Shown: in pieces, positions 49,174-58,197 of the stretch
Position numbering within the stretch: position 1 is the first letter of the stretch
Layout: every line of letters starts with the position of its first letter
Source of the DNA: Paenibacillus sp. FSL R5-0517
GTDB lineage: Bacteria; Bacillota; Bacilli; Paenibacillales; Paenibacillaceae
NCBI RefSeq assembly: GCF_037974355.1
Contig: NZ_CP150235.1
Coordinates: forward strand, 4,712,001 to 4,776,000
Direction of reading: 5' to 3'
Length of the DNA stretch: 64,000 nt
Translations under genes and position numbers: made by a program
Notes under the pieces: model-generated
Told to the model about the DNA's origin: nothing
The model's database searches: none
The model's input: the letters and a program-made list of their open reading frames with translations, nothing else

Positions 49174-50625
49174 TCATTGAAACGTAGCTTTAGGATCCTT
49201 TTTCAATTTTTCCAGCATCTCGTTTCCTTTAGCTGCCCACTCACCAAGTGCTTCTTTTGGTGTCTTTTTGTTCTCGAGAACCTGATTGAAATATTCCATG
49301 CCTTTTTCGTTCACTTGCCATAGACCTGGGGATTTTTGATACATTTTATCCAGGTTGGTATTCGTTGGCGGAATCGGCTTCAAAGAATAGAAAGCTTGTA
49401 TGTTGTAATCCAAGCCATCTTTAGGCTTGATGAAGCTCTTCCGGGACACCATCTCATAGCTGCTACGCGCCTTAATTTTAGCCCAATCTTCACTGTTCAT
49501 GTACTTGATCAGTTCCCACGCATCATCCGGGTTCTGAGCCGCACTATTGATCGCCATGAGATTGCTCAGGTAGATGCTACCTCCAATTTCAGGAGCTTCC
49601 GGGTGAACTGGAGGTGTAACTACATCCCAATCCACTTTCGTAAAGTCTTTCATTTTATCTGCATTTTTATTGGCATCAATTAATTGATTAATATAGCTGT
49701 AATCGCCAATAGCCATGGCTGCCTTGCCGCTCAGGAACAGGTCACCCTGTATTGGATCATAACGTCCGCTAGGATTCTGATCCTGCGGTTCGTCTCCTTT
49801 AGGGATGACTTTGTCAATGGCAAGTTTGCTGATGGTACTCCACACTTTCTCCCATTGAGGAGAATCTACGGTCATCTTCTCTGCTTTGTCATCGAACGTC
49901 TTCAGTTGCAACGCGCTATAGTACTGCTGCATGGAGTAGTAAGGCGAACCACCCTGATATGTCGTGAAGGTGAAACCAAATACGTGATCTTTACCCTCGC
50001 CTTTTGTAAGTCGGGTACCCAGATTGAAGATATCGTCCCAAGTCATATTGTCCGTTGGCGGTTCCACGCCTGCTTTTTCAAACATGCCCTTGTTATAGAA
50101 CAAAGCGGAAGAGGAGAACGTTGGTGTCAATGCATAAATGCTCTGATCCCCCAGATCTTTGATACCCTCCAGCACACTAGGAACAATGTCTGTCGTATCA
50201 AACTTGTCTTCTTGCATTAATGGATCCAGCTGTTTCACCAGATTCTCCTGAATTAATGATTTGACTGTAGAGGTATCTGCCACGATGACGTCAACCGGAT
50301 TATCGCCAGTCATTATCTTCTTCAGACTTTCCATCGTATCCGGAACTTCCTGCTGTTCTTCGGTGTTGCCATACCCATACATGCTGCTCTGATCAACGGC
50401 AGCTACAATCTCAATGGTTACATTGGGATGGGTCAACTCAAAAGCATCGGTAAATTGTTGACGGAAATAACTGTCGTCTTGTCCTCCCCACATAGTAGCC
50501 ACACGTAATACACGTTGCTCTGTATCCTTCGCCTCACTTGCCGTACATCCTGCAATCAGCGGCAATGCAAGCGTCGCAGTAGCCATGACAGCCAGCACAC
50601 GTTTTCCCCACAACCTGTTCTTCAT
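49174..50625 (-). CDS. extracellular solute-binding lipoprotein, ABC family 1
   Basis: A 483-residue sugar-type binding protein. Signal MKNRLWGKRVLAVMATATLALPLIAGC with the lipobox LIAGC. The periplasmic-binding-protein fold has VTIEIVAAVD near 60, FSSSALFYNKGMFEKAGVEPP, LFLSGKAAMAIGDYSYINQL and SEDWAKIKARSS. These are common to ABC sugar binders, but here the gene is last in an operon of two ATPases, a FtsX permease and an HlyD-type adaptor rather than sugar permeases. ATG 50625 follows GAGGGGG. Its actual ligand is unknown. Confidence 0.9.
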   Translation of the reverse strand: MKNRLWGKRVLAVMATATLALPLIAGCTASEAKDTEQRVLRVATMWGGQDDSYFRQQFTDAFELTHPNVTIEIVAAVDQSSMYGYGNTEEQQEVPDTMESLKKIMTGDNPVDVIVADTSTVKSLIQENLVKQLDPLMQEDKFDTTDIVPSVLEGIKDLGDQSIYALTPTFSSSALFYNKGMFEKAGVEPPTDNMTWDDIFNLGTRLTKGEGKDHVFGFTFTTYQGGSPYYSMQQYYSALQLKTFDDKAEKMTVDSPQWEKVWSTISKLAIDKVIPKGDEPQDQNPSGRYDPIQGDLFLSGKAAMAIGDYSYINQLIDANKNADKMKDFTKVDWDVVTPPVHPEAPEIGGSIYLSNLMAINSAAQNPDDAWELIKYMNSEDWAKIKARSSYEMVSRKSFIKPKDGLDYNIQAFYSLKPIPPTNTNLDKMYQKSPGLWQVNEKGMEYFNQVLENKKTPKEALGEWAAKGNEMLEKLKKDPKATFQ

Positions 50626-50646
50626 CTCCCAATTCCCCCTCATTAA

Positions 50647-51510
50647 TTATCTTGGCGGTGTAATGACAATGCGTTCACCGTCAAATTCCAATGTAGCCCG
50701 GTTATCGATGGCTAAGGCCTCCAGATACTCTTTTGGCACCTGAAGCCGCCCAGCACGGTCAATAATGACAAATGCTTCATGAATGTCCGGCATACCCGTC
50801 TCGGATAAGCTATGCTCATCGTCCAAATTCGGGTTGCGCTTCACAAACTCGGTACTGGTCAAGCCGTCCCGGATCGCAACGATCCGGTCTACCTTGCCAG
50901 CTAACGTCAAGTCATGGGTAACGATGACAATCGTAACGCCGAGTTCCTTGTTCATTTTTCGGAAAATGCCCATGATTGTATCACATGTCTCGGAATCGAC
51001 CGAACCCGTTGGTTCGTCTGCAAGCAGAATTTTGGGACGATTGGATAAGGAGATCGCAATCGCTACCCGTTGCTGCTCTCCTCCTGACAATTGATGCAAT
51101 TTGTTATTCATCCGATCCTTAAGCCCTACCCATTCGAGCAATTGTTTTGCGTAAGCACGATCACGCTTGCCTCCCAGAATCATGGGCGTCTCCACATTTT
51201 CCAATGCAGTGAGATAAGGCAGCAAGTTACGACCGTTATTTTGCCAGATAAAACCTACCGTATGACGTTTGTATTCAACCAATTGGGCATCTGTCATCTT
51301 CAGCAAATCCCAGTCTCCCACAACAGCCGTACCCGCCGTAGGACGATCAAGTCCACCCAGAATATTCAGCAGTGTGGATTTACCGCTACCGCTGTTACCA
51401 ATGATGGCCATCATTTCACCTTGATTGACAGTCAGGTTGAGACCCTGAAGGGCAACGACTTCCACATCGCTGGATTTAAAAATTTTGACAAGTCCTTCGC
51501 ATTGGATCAC
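50647..51510 (-). CDS. ABC ATPase with a C-terminal AbrB/SpoVT-like domain
   Basis: 287 residues. The ATPase (1-230) has Walker A GNSGSGKST, a Q-loop variant FIWQNN, signature LSGGEQQR, Walker B ILLADEPTGSVD and the switch His in IVTHDLTL. Residues 245-287 (EAFVIIDRAGRLQVPKEYLEALAIDNRATLEFDGERIVI) have the sequence pattern of an AbrB/MraZ swapped-hairpin domain, unusual on a LolD/MacB-type ATPase. GTG start at 51510 within the end of the permease gene, after AGGAGAGGTAAAC. It should drive the FtsX permease. Confidence 0.85.
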   Translation of the reverse strand: MIQCEGLVKIFKSSDVEVVALQGLNLTVNQGEMMAIIGNSGSGKSTLLNILGGLDRPTAGTAVVGDWDLLKMTDAQLVEYKRHTVGFIWQNNGRNLLPYLTALENVETPMILGGKRDRAYAKQLLEWVGLKDRMNNKLHQLSGGEQQRVAIAISLSNRPKILLADEPTGSVDSETCDTIMGIFRKMNKELGVTIVIVTHDLTLAGKVDRIVAIRDGLTSTEFVKRNPNLDDEHSLSETGMPDIHEAFVIIDRAGRLQVPKEYLEALAIDNRATLEFDGERIVITPPR

Positions 51511-51512
51511 GT

Positions 51513-54425
51513 TTACCTCTCCTCTCCCATTTTGACCGCCTGGTGAACACGCAGTCTGCGAATCTGCCAGAGCAACATCGTTGCACCAATGACCAGCATC
51601 ACCACAGTAACCCCATACAGTTGCAACATATCCTGCTGCTCAAAGACAATCCGGAACGGAGGTACCTGAGCAGATACATTATCCGTCGTTTGCAGGAATG
51701 GCAGGAATAAACGACTGGATACCTGACCAATACCAATACCTAACAGGATCGATAGCCCCGCTGTGAATACCTGCTCCAGCAGCAGCATGCCACTCAGTTG
51801 TGCACGAGACAATCCCATGGCACGTAATACACCGAACTGCACAACACGTCCGGACAGGTTGAAGAACCAGTACAGCACGTATCCAATCAACGAGATAATA
51901 ACCGATACCAGGAAACCAAGGCTCAGAATTCCGAATACCCCACCTCGTGATGGGTGTTTACCCTGAGATACCAATTCGGTGCGTACGTCACGCACAGAAG
52001 ATAACTCAATCCCTTCTGCTGCAAGTTTCTCCATTAATGGAGCCACTTTGGCATCCGGTTCCATTTTCAGCCAGACCTCATAAGGAATTAGAGGCACCTG
52101 ATCGTAGATATAATCCAGATTAGCCACGAAGAATGGCATCTGATCCGGATACTGGGATGGCCAGTAAGGAATGATTCCGAAGACTACGAATTCAATCGCC
52201 TGTCCCTGTATACCCATGGAGACGAGGTCTCCAGTTTTCAGCTTGAATTTGTCAGCAAATTTGGAAGAGATCAATACAGCCCCTTCATATTTGCCGAGCA
52301 AGTCAAGGTACTTGTAGGGATGTGCCGGGAACAGATCGTTGCGGAACCAAGCCACTTGAGCGAAATCCACATTATCAATCCCGACCAGCATCCCCTGCCC
52401 GCCCGATTTACCAGAGACGATTATATTGCCTTTGGTCTGCAGCACTCTTGCTGCATGTTCGACACCATCTAATCTGCGGAACACTTCAAAAGGAGGTTCG
52501 GAGTAGATGACTTTGGATGGCTGCGAAGAACCGCCGCCGCCACCACCTGGAGCACCTCCACCGCCATTTCCTCCGCCGGGAGCGCCACCACCCGTACCAC
52601 CACCGCCTTGTTGACCTCCACCCGTGCCGCCATTCTGCCCGGAACCGCCGGGTTTAACCTCAGGTGTTCCTTCCCACACCGTCTGCATAATCACATCAGA
52701 ACCATAACGGTACAAGGTGCGCTCAGTGGAATTCAGATCAATAGTCCGAGCCGCAGCCGAGTTGTACACCCCAAGTCCCAATGTCAGTACAAGGAGGATC
52801 ATCAGCGGATAATAAGACGAAGATGAACGCGATAGCTGCGTTAATGTCAGATACAACGGGACCGGGAGCAACTTGCGACCAATCAGCTGAATCAGCTTCA
52901 ATATCCACGGGAACAAACGCAGGAAGAATAGTCCGAGCGCAAAGATCGCGAGTGCGGGTACAAAGAACAGAAACGGCTGTACCTGTAACTGATCGGTTGT
53001 CATTCCCGTCTGGAAGGTCAACATCTGGCGTTCATAGAACAGGTAGTATCCATATCCAGCCAGACCCAGTAACACAACATCCAGGAACCAGCGTTGCCAT
53101 ACTGGAGCACGGTCTGTACGTGCTTGCCGCCGTTTGGCTGATACAATGGTTGCCCGTGCATAGGTTATCGCAGGGATCAGGGAGGCAATAATGGCAACAA
53201 GCACTGCTGCTACACCTAAAAGAATGGCTTCTTTGGATACGCCAATCGGAATCGACTTTCGATCAACAAAGGATAGAAATCCACTTGCTGAACCAATACT
53301 CTTGGCCATAAAATAACCGAGCAACGGCCCGATAATTAGCGCAATAGCGCCCAAAAATATACCTTCAAGCAGGTAGAGAGAGAAGATCTGCCGAGCGGAA
53401 GCTCCACGGCTGCGCAATACCGCAATATCACTCTCTTGCTTCTGTAATGACTGTCTGGCATTCATCGCAATAAAATAAAAGACCATCGCAATCATCGGTG
53501 CTGCCAAGGTAAACAACATCGTCTGCAATTGTAGACTCTGACTGCGGAACTGCTTGAGCAGATCACCGAAGGTAATGTCCACTTTTGTATCTTTCAGCCG
53601 CTGATACAGATCGATATCCAACCTTTCCAGCATGGAAGTCAGACCTGATAGCTGGCTGGTTTGAATTTCCTTCAGATCGAAGGCATAGTACCAACGTGAG
53701 TTTTGAAGTGGAATGCCTTTTTCTTTCAGTAAAACATCATTAAAAACCGATTCATCCACATAAAGTCCATTCATCATACCGTCAAATCCCTGTACCCAGT
53801 AAGGACTGTTTGGATCATCTGCCTTGAAAGACCCCGTAATCTTCACACGCAACGTAATATCAAGACCGCTGTAGACCGGATATTCCAGAATATCACCGAT
53901 ATGCAGATCGTTACGGTACATGCCTTCTTCCAACATGACTGCCTCGATAATATCGTCCTTGACCTGATTGCCAGGTTTCACTCCGGCTGAGTAATTCACC
54001 TGTGCATCCAGTCCACTCATCGTGCCCATACTCATACTGCGCACCCGGCTGGCGTCCACTTTGGTTGGATCCTCTGGACTCACCTCGGTGCTGCGAATGG
54101 ATCTGGCATTCACATACGTATGGAATGGGAAACCGATCTCGCGAGGAACATCCTCACGAATATATCGATCTACTTCATCCAGACCCCTTGTGTCTGTCTT
54201 CACACCACCAGGTGCCTGATAACTCATGAGCAACGAACCCGCTGGCAATCCTTCACTATTATCCTGTAACGTCTGCGCGACGACCCGTTTCAGTGCACCA
54301 TCGGCATACATGGGAATACTGACGGTGAACGCAACCGCCACAATTAATCCGATTAATGTGCTGAAGGTCATCCAGCGCGTGTTCCACATTTTGCGGAACA
54401 GCAGTCGAAGCAATGGCAGCCCCAT
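51513..54425 (-). CDS. FtsX-like ABC permease with a glycine-rich loop
   Basis: A 970-residue permease with two FtsX/MacB-like domains and about eight to ten transmembrane helices. The first extracellular domain is at about 40-280 and the second lies between membrane parts. Residues about 590-634 are a Gly-rich linker (GGTGGGQQGGGGTGGGAPGG-type, with Ser and Pro), a flexible spacer in the external loop. The ATG at 54425 overlaps the adaptor stop (TAATG). It works with the adaptor and ATPases as a MacAB-like exporter or cell-envelope remodeller. Confidence 0.85.
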   Translation of the reverse strand: MGLPLLRLLFRKMWNTRWMTFSTLIGLIVAVAFTVSIPMYADGALKRVVAQTLQDNSEGLPAGSLLMSYQAPGGVKTDTRGLDEVDRYIREDVPREIGFPFHTYVNARSIRSTEVSPEDPTKVDASRVRSMSMGTMSGLDAQVNYSAGVKPGNQVKDDIIEAVMLEEGMYRNDLHIGDILEYPVYSGLDITLRVKITGSFKADDPNSPYWVQGFDGMMNGLYVDESVFNDVLLKEKGIPLQNSRWYYAFDLKEIQTSQLSGLTSMLERLDIDLYQRLKDTKVDITFGDLLKQFRSQSLQLQTMLFTLAAPMIAMVFYFIAMNARQSLQKQESDIAVLRSRGASARQIFSLYLLEGIFLGAIALIIGPLLGYFMAKSIGSASGFLSFVDRKSIPIGVSKEAILLGVAAVLVAIIASLIPAITYARATIVSAKRRQARTDRAPVWQRWFLDVVLLGLAGYGYYLFYERQMLTFQTGMTTDQLQVQPFLFFVPALAIFALGLFFLRLFPWILKLIQLIGRKLLPVPLYLTLTQLSRSSSSYYPLMILLVLTLGLGVYNSAAARTIDLNSTERTLYRYGSDVIMQTVWEGTPEVKPGGSGQNGGTGGGQQGGGGTGGGAPGGGNGGGGAPGGGGGGSSQPSKVIYSEPPFEVFRRLDGVEHAARVLQTKGNIIVSGKSGGQGMLVGIDNVDFAQVAWFRNDLFPAHPYKYLDLLGKYEGAVLISSKFADKFKLKTGDLVSMGIQGQAIEFVVFGIIPYWPSQYPDQMPFFVANLDYIYDQVPLIPYEVWLKMEPDAKVAPLMEKLAAEGIELSSVRDVRTELVSQGKHPSRGGVFGILSLGFLVSVIISLIGYVLYWFFNLSGRVVQFGVLRAMGLSRAQLSGMLLLEQVFTAGLSILLGIGIGQVSSRLFLPFLQTTDNVSAQVPPFRIVFEQQDMLQLYGVTVVMLVIGATMLLWQIRRLRVHQAVKMGEER

Positions 54426-55534
54426 TAGCGTCCCACTACTTTCTCGCCTACGGTCAGACCTTTCAGAATCTCAACATCTGTCGATGTCTGCTGGCCCACT
54501 TCAACGTCCACTTCACGCTTGCTACCATCACTCTCCACGACTTGTACATACGTTCTTGAACCGATGGAGCGTAAAGCGGATACAGGAATCACAATCGCGT
54601 TCTCGGTACGCTGCGTCACAATAGAGACCGATAGAGGTGTGCCACGTTCCACGCCTTTTGGCATTTTTGCAAGTGTAACGATTACATACTTATCCAGCGT
54701 TTCCTTCGTTGGAGGCGTCCCGCCTTCCCCCGTTCCTTCGCCACTGCCGCTTCCCGATGCTTCAGCCAGAGGCATGACTTTAATTTTGCCAGCGACTTTA
54801 CCGGCTCCATTAATGTCCACTTCTGCCTTCATACCGGCTGAGAACTTCTCCAGATCTTCCTTGGCAAAGGTAGCTGCCACAACCAGATTCGATGTATCCG
54901 CAATCGTAGCAATCGGGTCATATGCTTTCACGGCTGCGCCCTTCTCAACCTGCACAGCAATTACGGTACCACCGAACGGAGCAGTCAACGTAGCTTTGCC
55001 CAGTTGCGCTTCCAGATCGGCGAGTTCCTGGCGCAGTTCTTCAAACGCAATGGTCGCCTCTTCGAACTCTACAGGGTCCATCTCATCTTTTTTGCGGAGT
55101 GTTTCCTTCATTTGAACTTCGGATTTGCGAATAGCCAGTTTCTTGCCACGGATCTCCTTCTCCACACTTTCCACATCGAGCACGGCTAGAAGTTGACCCT
55201 TTTTCACTTTATCTCCTGGTTTAACATTTAACTCTTTGACATGCATGCCATCAAGCGTGAAGTACACCTTCTCTTCCCGCTGACTCATCATCTTGCCACT
55301 TCCACTTACTCTTTTCTCCAGCGTTTCAGTCCGGACTTCATATTCCGGTTTCTTAGAGATCGTTGGTGGTGTAATTGGCGGAAGCACTTCTTCCTCTGTT
55401 TCTGACGGCAGCAATGAGCAGCCAGACATCGTTGCAACCATTATCGCACCAAGTACAATAAGCGCTGCGCGTTTCCCCCTCTTCGGAGCGGCCCCTTTAC
55501 TTGATAAATCTGCCGTCCGCCATTTCATAAACAT
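54425..55534 (-). CDS. HlyD/MacA-type efflux adaptor lipoprotein
   Basis: 369 residues. Signal with the lipobox MSGC (Cys about 39), then a barrel-sandwich/lipoyl domain (DGMHVKELNVKPGDKVKKGQLLAVLD), a coiled-coil hairpin (VEKEIRGKKLAIRKSEVQMK ... ELRQELADLEAQLGKATL), the second lipoyl half (APFGGTVIAVQVEKGAAVK) and a beta-barrel with LVVAATFAKEDL. The C-terminal domain carries VIPVSALRSIGSRTYVQVV. ATG 55534 follows GGAGGTTGCGGACC and overlaps the ATPase gene by 38 bases. In a Gram-positive it links the permease to the cell wall. Confidence 0.9.
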   Translation of the reverse strand: MFMKWRTADLSSKGAAPKRGKRAALIVLGAIMVATMSGCSLLPSETEEEVLPPITPPTISKKPEYEVRTETLEKRVSGSGKMMSQREEKVYFTLDGMHVKELNVKPGDKVKKGQLLAVLDVESVEKEIRGKKLAIRKSEVQMKETLRKKDEMDPVEFEEATIAFEELRQELADLEAQLGKATLTAPFGGTVIAVQVEKGAAVKAYDPIATIADTSNLVVAATFAKEDLEKFSAGMKAEVDINGAGKVAGKIKVMPLAEASGSGSGEGTGEGGTPPTKETLDKYVIVTLAKMPKGVERGTPLSVSIVTQRTENAIVIPVSALRSIGSRTYVQVVESDGSKREVDVEVGQQTSTDVEILKGLTVGEKVVGR

Positions 55535-56444
55535 GGTCCGCAACCTCCAAAATTGTAGGATCGTGTGTAGTCATACATATCGTTACTTGTTCTACTTCAA
55601 TAATATTGCGGAATACGGCCATGACCTGAGCGCCCATCTTGGAATCCAGTTCCGCTGTAGGCTCATCCGCAAGCAACAATCTGGGTCTGTGGGCAATCGC
55701 CTTGGCTATAGCTACCCGCTGTTGCTCTCCCCCGGACATCTCGAAAGGTCGATGCTTCACCCGTTTGGATAGTCCAACCAGGTCCAGACAGTGACCAACC
55801 CTGTCCTTCCACTCCGCTCGCGGAACATCCGCCATTCGCAGCGACAGTTCTACATTTTCCCAAGCAGACAATAAGGGCATGAGTGCATACGCCTGAAAAA
55901 TAAAACCGATCTCTTTGCGCCGCAAAGCGGTCCGCCGCCGGTCTCCCCAATCCTGAAGAGGCTGGCCGGAGAACAGAATGTCTCCACTTGAAGGCTGATC
56001 CAATCCACCGAGCATATTCAGCAGCGTTGTTTTGCCTGAGCCAGATCGCCCCTTCAGCATGACCAGTTGTTGCGGATTCACTTCCATATCAATGCCTTTG
56101 AGCACATGGATGATACGACTGCCTGTCTGGAAACTGCGATGCACGTTACGCACCTCCAGTACAGGTCCATCATATGGAGGCAATATATCCTTCTTCGGTT
56201 TGATCTTCTTCGGGGGGTTATCAACGGAAGTGACAGCAGTTGCAGCCACTTCATCTGAAGCGATTTCACTTTCAGGTACCAGAGGTTCACTCGACGGATG
56301 ATCGTGTTCATTGTTGTATGTATGTTCTCCCGAAACCGTCGATGCCTCCAGCTGTGCTTCCCCCTGTTGATTTTCATCGCCTGACTGGCTCTTGGCAGGT
56401 CTTTTTCTGAGAAATAAATTCTTCATGCCAGCAATCACGCTCAT
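55497..56444 (-). CDS. ABC transporter ATPase, LolD/MacB type, with a long N-terminal extension
   Basis: 315 residues. Residues about 1-90 are a low-complexity acidic/Ser/Thr extension (SQSGDENQQGEAQLEASTV ... SEPLVPESEIASDEVAATAV), absent from ordinary LolD. Then Walker A GRSGSGKTT, Q-loop FIFQAY, signature MSGGEQQR, Walker B LLLADEPTAELD and the H-loop MTTHDPT. ATG 56444 is close to AAAGG; a GTG six bases later is the alternative. First gene of the operon, upstream of the adaptor. Confidence 0.9.
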   Translation of the reverse strand: MSVIAGMKNLFLRKRPAKSQSGDENQQGEAQLEASTVSGEHTYNNEHDHPSSEPLVPESEIASDEVAATAVTSVDNPPKKIKPKKDILPPYDGPVLEVRNVHRSFQTGSRIIHVLKGIDMEVNPQQLVMLKGRSGSGKTTLLNMLGGLDQPSSGDILFSGQPLQDWGDRRRTALRRKEIGFIFQAYALMPLLSAWENVELSLRMADVPRAEWKDRVGHCLDLVGLSKRVKHRPFEMSGGEQQRVAIAKAIAHRPRLLLADEPTAELDSKMGAQVMAVFRNIIEVEQVTICMTTHDPTILEVADHVYEMADGRFIK

Positions 56445-56591
56445 CCTTTCTTCATATCCCGTTCACTTCTTCAAAAAACCTAAAATTAGAAATCTGTTCC
56501 AACCTACACTGAATTATAAACGACCGATCACAACTAAAAGTTACAAGCTTTTTACAACGGTAGAGGGAAAAAGTTAATATTTTGATGAACA

Positions 56592-56623
56592 AACGAAAAA
56601 AGCACCCCAATGTATGGGATGCC
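56592..56623 (-). terminator. terminator of the pyr operon
   Basis: Minus-strand stem GCATCCCA/TGGGGTGC (one T-G pair) followed by TTTTTTCG, about 95 bases after the pyrE stop. Confidence 0.8.
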
Positions 56624-56716
56624 TCTTGCATATTCGATGGTTTTGCCGCTGTGACGGCAATCATTACAATTTTGATACCGTTTAACATTGAACACATCTT
56701 GCATTATGCAATGATA

Positions 56717-57358
56717 TTATTTTCCAAATGAAGAAGGATCTTCACGCCAGGATTTCAGCAACTCAAAGTCGCTCTCCTGAATCGTTCCCTGAGCCAGAGC
56801 CACATCCATCAGCGCCGTGTAATTGGACAGCGTCTGAAGCGGAATTCCAGCATCTTCGAAGGCTTTAACACCCTTATCGAGCTGGTAGCTGAAGATGGCA
56901 AGCACTGCGAGCGGTGTTGCACCTGCTACGCGTACAGCTTCTGCTGCTTTGATGGAACTGCCACCTGTAGAGATCAGATCTTCAATGACAACTACTTTCT
57001 GTCCTTCGGTAATCAGACCTTCAATCAGGTTCTCCTTACCGTGTCCTTTCGCTTTATCACGAATGTAGGCCATCGGCAGATTCAGCTTCTGAGCCACCCA
57101 GGCAGCATGCGGGATCCCTGCGGTTGCCGTACCTGCAATGACTTCTGCTTCCGGGTATTGGTTACGAATAATCGTTGCGAAGGCTTCAGCAATATCGTTG
57201 CGAATCTCGGGATAGGACATCGTTAAGCGGTTATCGCAATATATTGGTGATTTGATACCGGAAGTCCATGTAAATGGCTGCTGCGGACGCAATGCCACGG
57301 CTTTAATTTTCAACAGTTGGGAAGCAATATGATTCGGAATCTCATTCAGTTCGATCAT
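56717..57358 (-). CDS. pyrE: orotate phosphoribosyltransferase
   Basis: Converts orotate and PRPP to OMP, the fifth step of UMP synthesis. The PRPP loop VVIEDLISTGGSS (about 122-134) and PYCDNR-like SPIYCDNRLTMSYPEIR at the N-terminus fit OPRTase. 213 residues. The ATG overlaps the end of pyrF by four bases (ATGA), showing translational coupling. Last gene of the pyr operon in this window. Confidence 0.95.
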   Translation of the reverse strand: MIELNEIPNHIASQLLKIKAVALRPQQPFTWTSGIKSPIYCDNRLTMSYPEIRNDIAEAFATIIRNQYPEAEVIAGTATAGIPHAAWVAQKLNLPMAYIRDKAKGHGKENLIEGLITEGQKVVVIEDLISTGGSSIKAAEAVRVAGATPLAVLAIFSYQLDKGVKAFEDAGIPLQTLSNYTALMDVALAQGTIQESDFELLKSWREDPSSFGK

Positions 57359-58095
57359 GCGTTCAACATCTCCTTCAAAATGGTTTCTGCCGCTTCACGC
57401 GGATTGGGAGCGCCTGTAATCGGTCTGCCTACAACAATGTAATGGCTTCCTCTGGCGATGGCTTCACCCGGCGTCAAGACACGTGTCTGATCTCCCAGAC
57501 CACTACCTGCTGGACGAATTCCTGGTGTAACGGTGTGAAAAGCACTGCCACACGCTGCCCGAATTGCGGGCACTTCCAGCGGAGAAGCAACAACCCCATC
57601 CAATCCGGCCTCTTGGGCCAGTCCTGCATAACGGACCACAGCAGCTTCCACGCTGCCCGGGATGCCAATCTCGTTGTTCATCGTTTCCAGACTTGTACTG
57701 GTCAGTTGGGTGACCGCAATGATCTCGGGTCTGTGTAAGGAAGGATCTGCGGCTATAGCTGCCTCAGCACCTTCACGTGCAGCACGCATCATGATCGTTC
57801 CACCCGCGGCATGCACATTAAACATGTCTACCCCAAGACGCGTGATACTCTCAGCACCGCCACGAACGGTGTTGGGAATGTCATGCATTTTCACATCCAG
57901 AAAAACGGAATACCCTTTAGATTTCAGCTCCCGAATGAAGTCCGGTCCTGCTGCGTAGAACAGCTGCATTCCCACCTTGAGATAACAGGGAATGCCTTCA
58001 AGATTTTGTACCAATGCTTTCGCTTCTTCCGCTCCAGGATAATCGAGTGCCACCATCAGACGGCCAGCCATTTCATTGAAACTCGCGTGATTCAT
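57355..58095 (-). CDS. pyrF: orotidine 5'-phosphate decarboxylase
   Basis: Decarboxylates OMP to UMP, the last de novo step. MVALDYP near the start, the catalytic LDVKMHDIPNT with the Lys-Asp pair, VTQLTS and the phosphate loop GIRPAG ... YIVVGRPI are all present. The start at 58095 (MNHASFNEMAG) follows GGAGGGGAGCGCTG; the longer frame from ATG 58122 is less likely. It overlaps pyrE and follows an internal hairpin after carB. Confidence 0.95.
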   Translation of the reverse strand: MNHASFNEMAGRLMVALDYPGAEEAKALVQNLEGIPCYLKVGMQLFYAAGPDFIRELKSKGYSVFLDVKMHDIPNTVRGGAESITRLGVDMFNVHAAGGTIMMRAAREGAEAAIAADPSLHRPEIIAVTQLTSTSLETMNNEIGIPGSVEAAVVRYAGLAQEAGLDGVVASPLEVPAIRAACGSAFHTVTPGIRPAGSGLGDQTRVLTPGEAIARGSHYIVVGRPITGAPNPREAAETILKEMLNA

Positions 58096-58144
58096 CACCA
58101 GCGCTCCCCTCCACTTGCTCATTTTTTCCGTTTTTGCCCGATAT

Positions 58145-58186
58145 AAAGGACATCCCGCCAGCCCGCAGGCTGACTGATGTCCTTCA
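58145..58186 (-). promoter_or_regulatory. hairpin between carB and pyrF
   Basis: AAGGACATC/GATGTCCTT with an inner CAGCC/GGCTG stem, followed by TATATC. Terminator-like but with a short U tract. It lies inside an operon, so it may reduce read-through into pyrF-pyrE or protect the message. Confidence 0.6.
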
Positions 58187-58197
58187 TCAGTGAATAT

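Noticed and set aside
54519..55115. 198-codon plus-strand frame opposite the efflux adaptor
   Set aside because: Ser/Thr/Pro-rich shadow of the coiled-coil gene.
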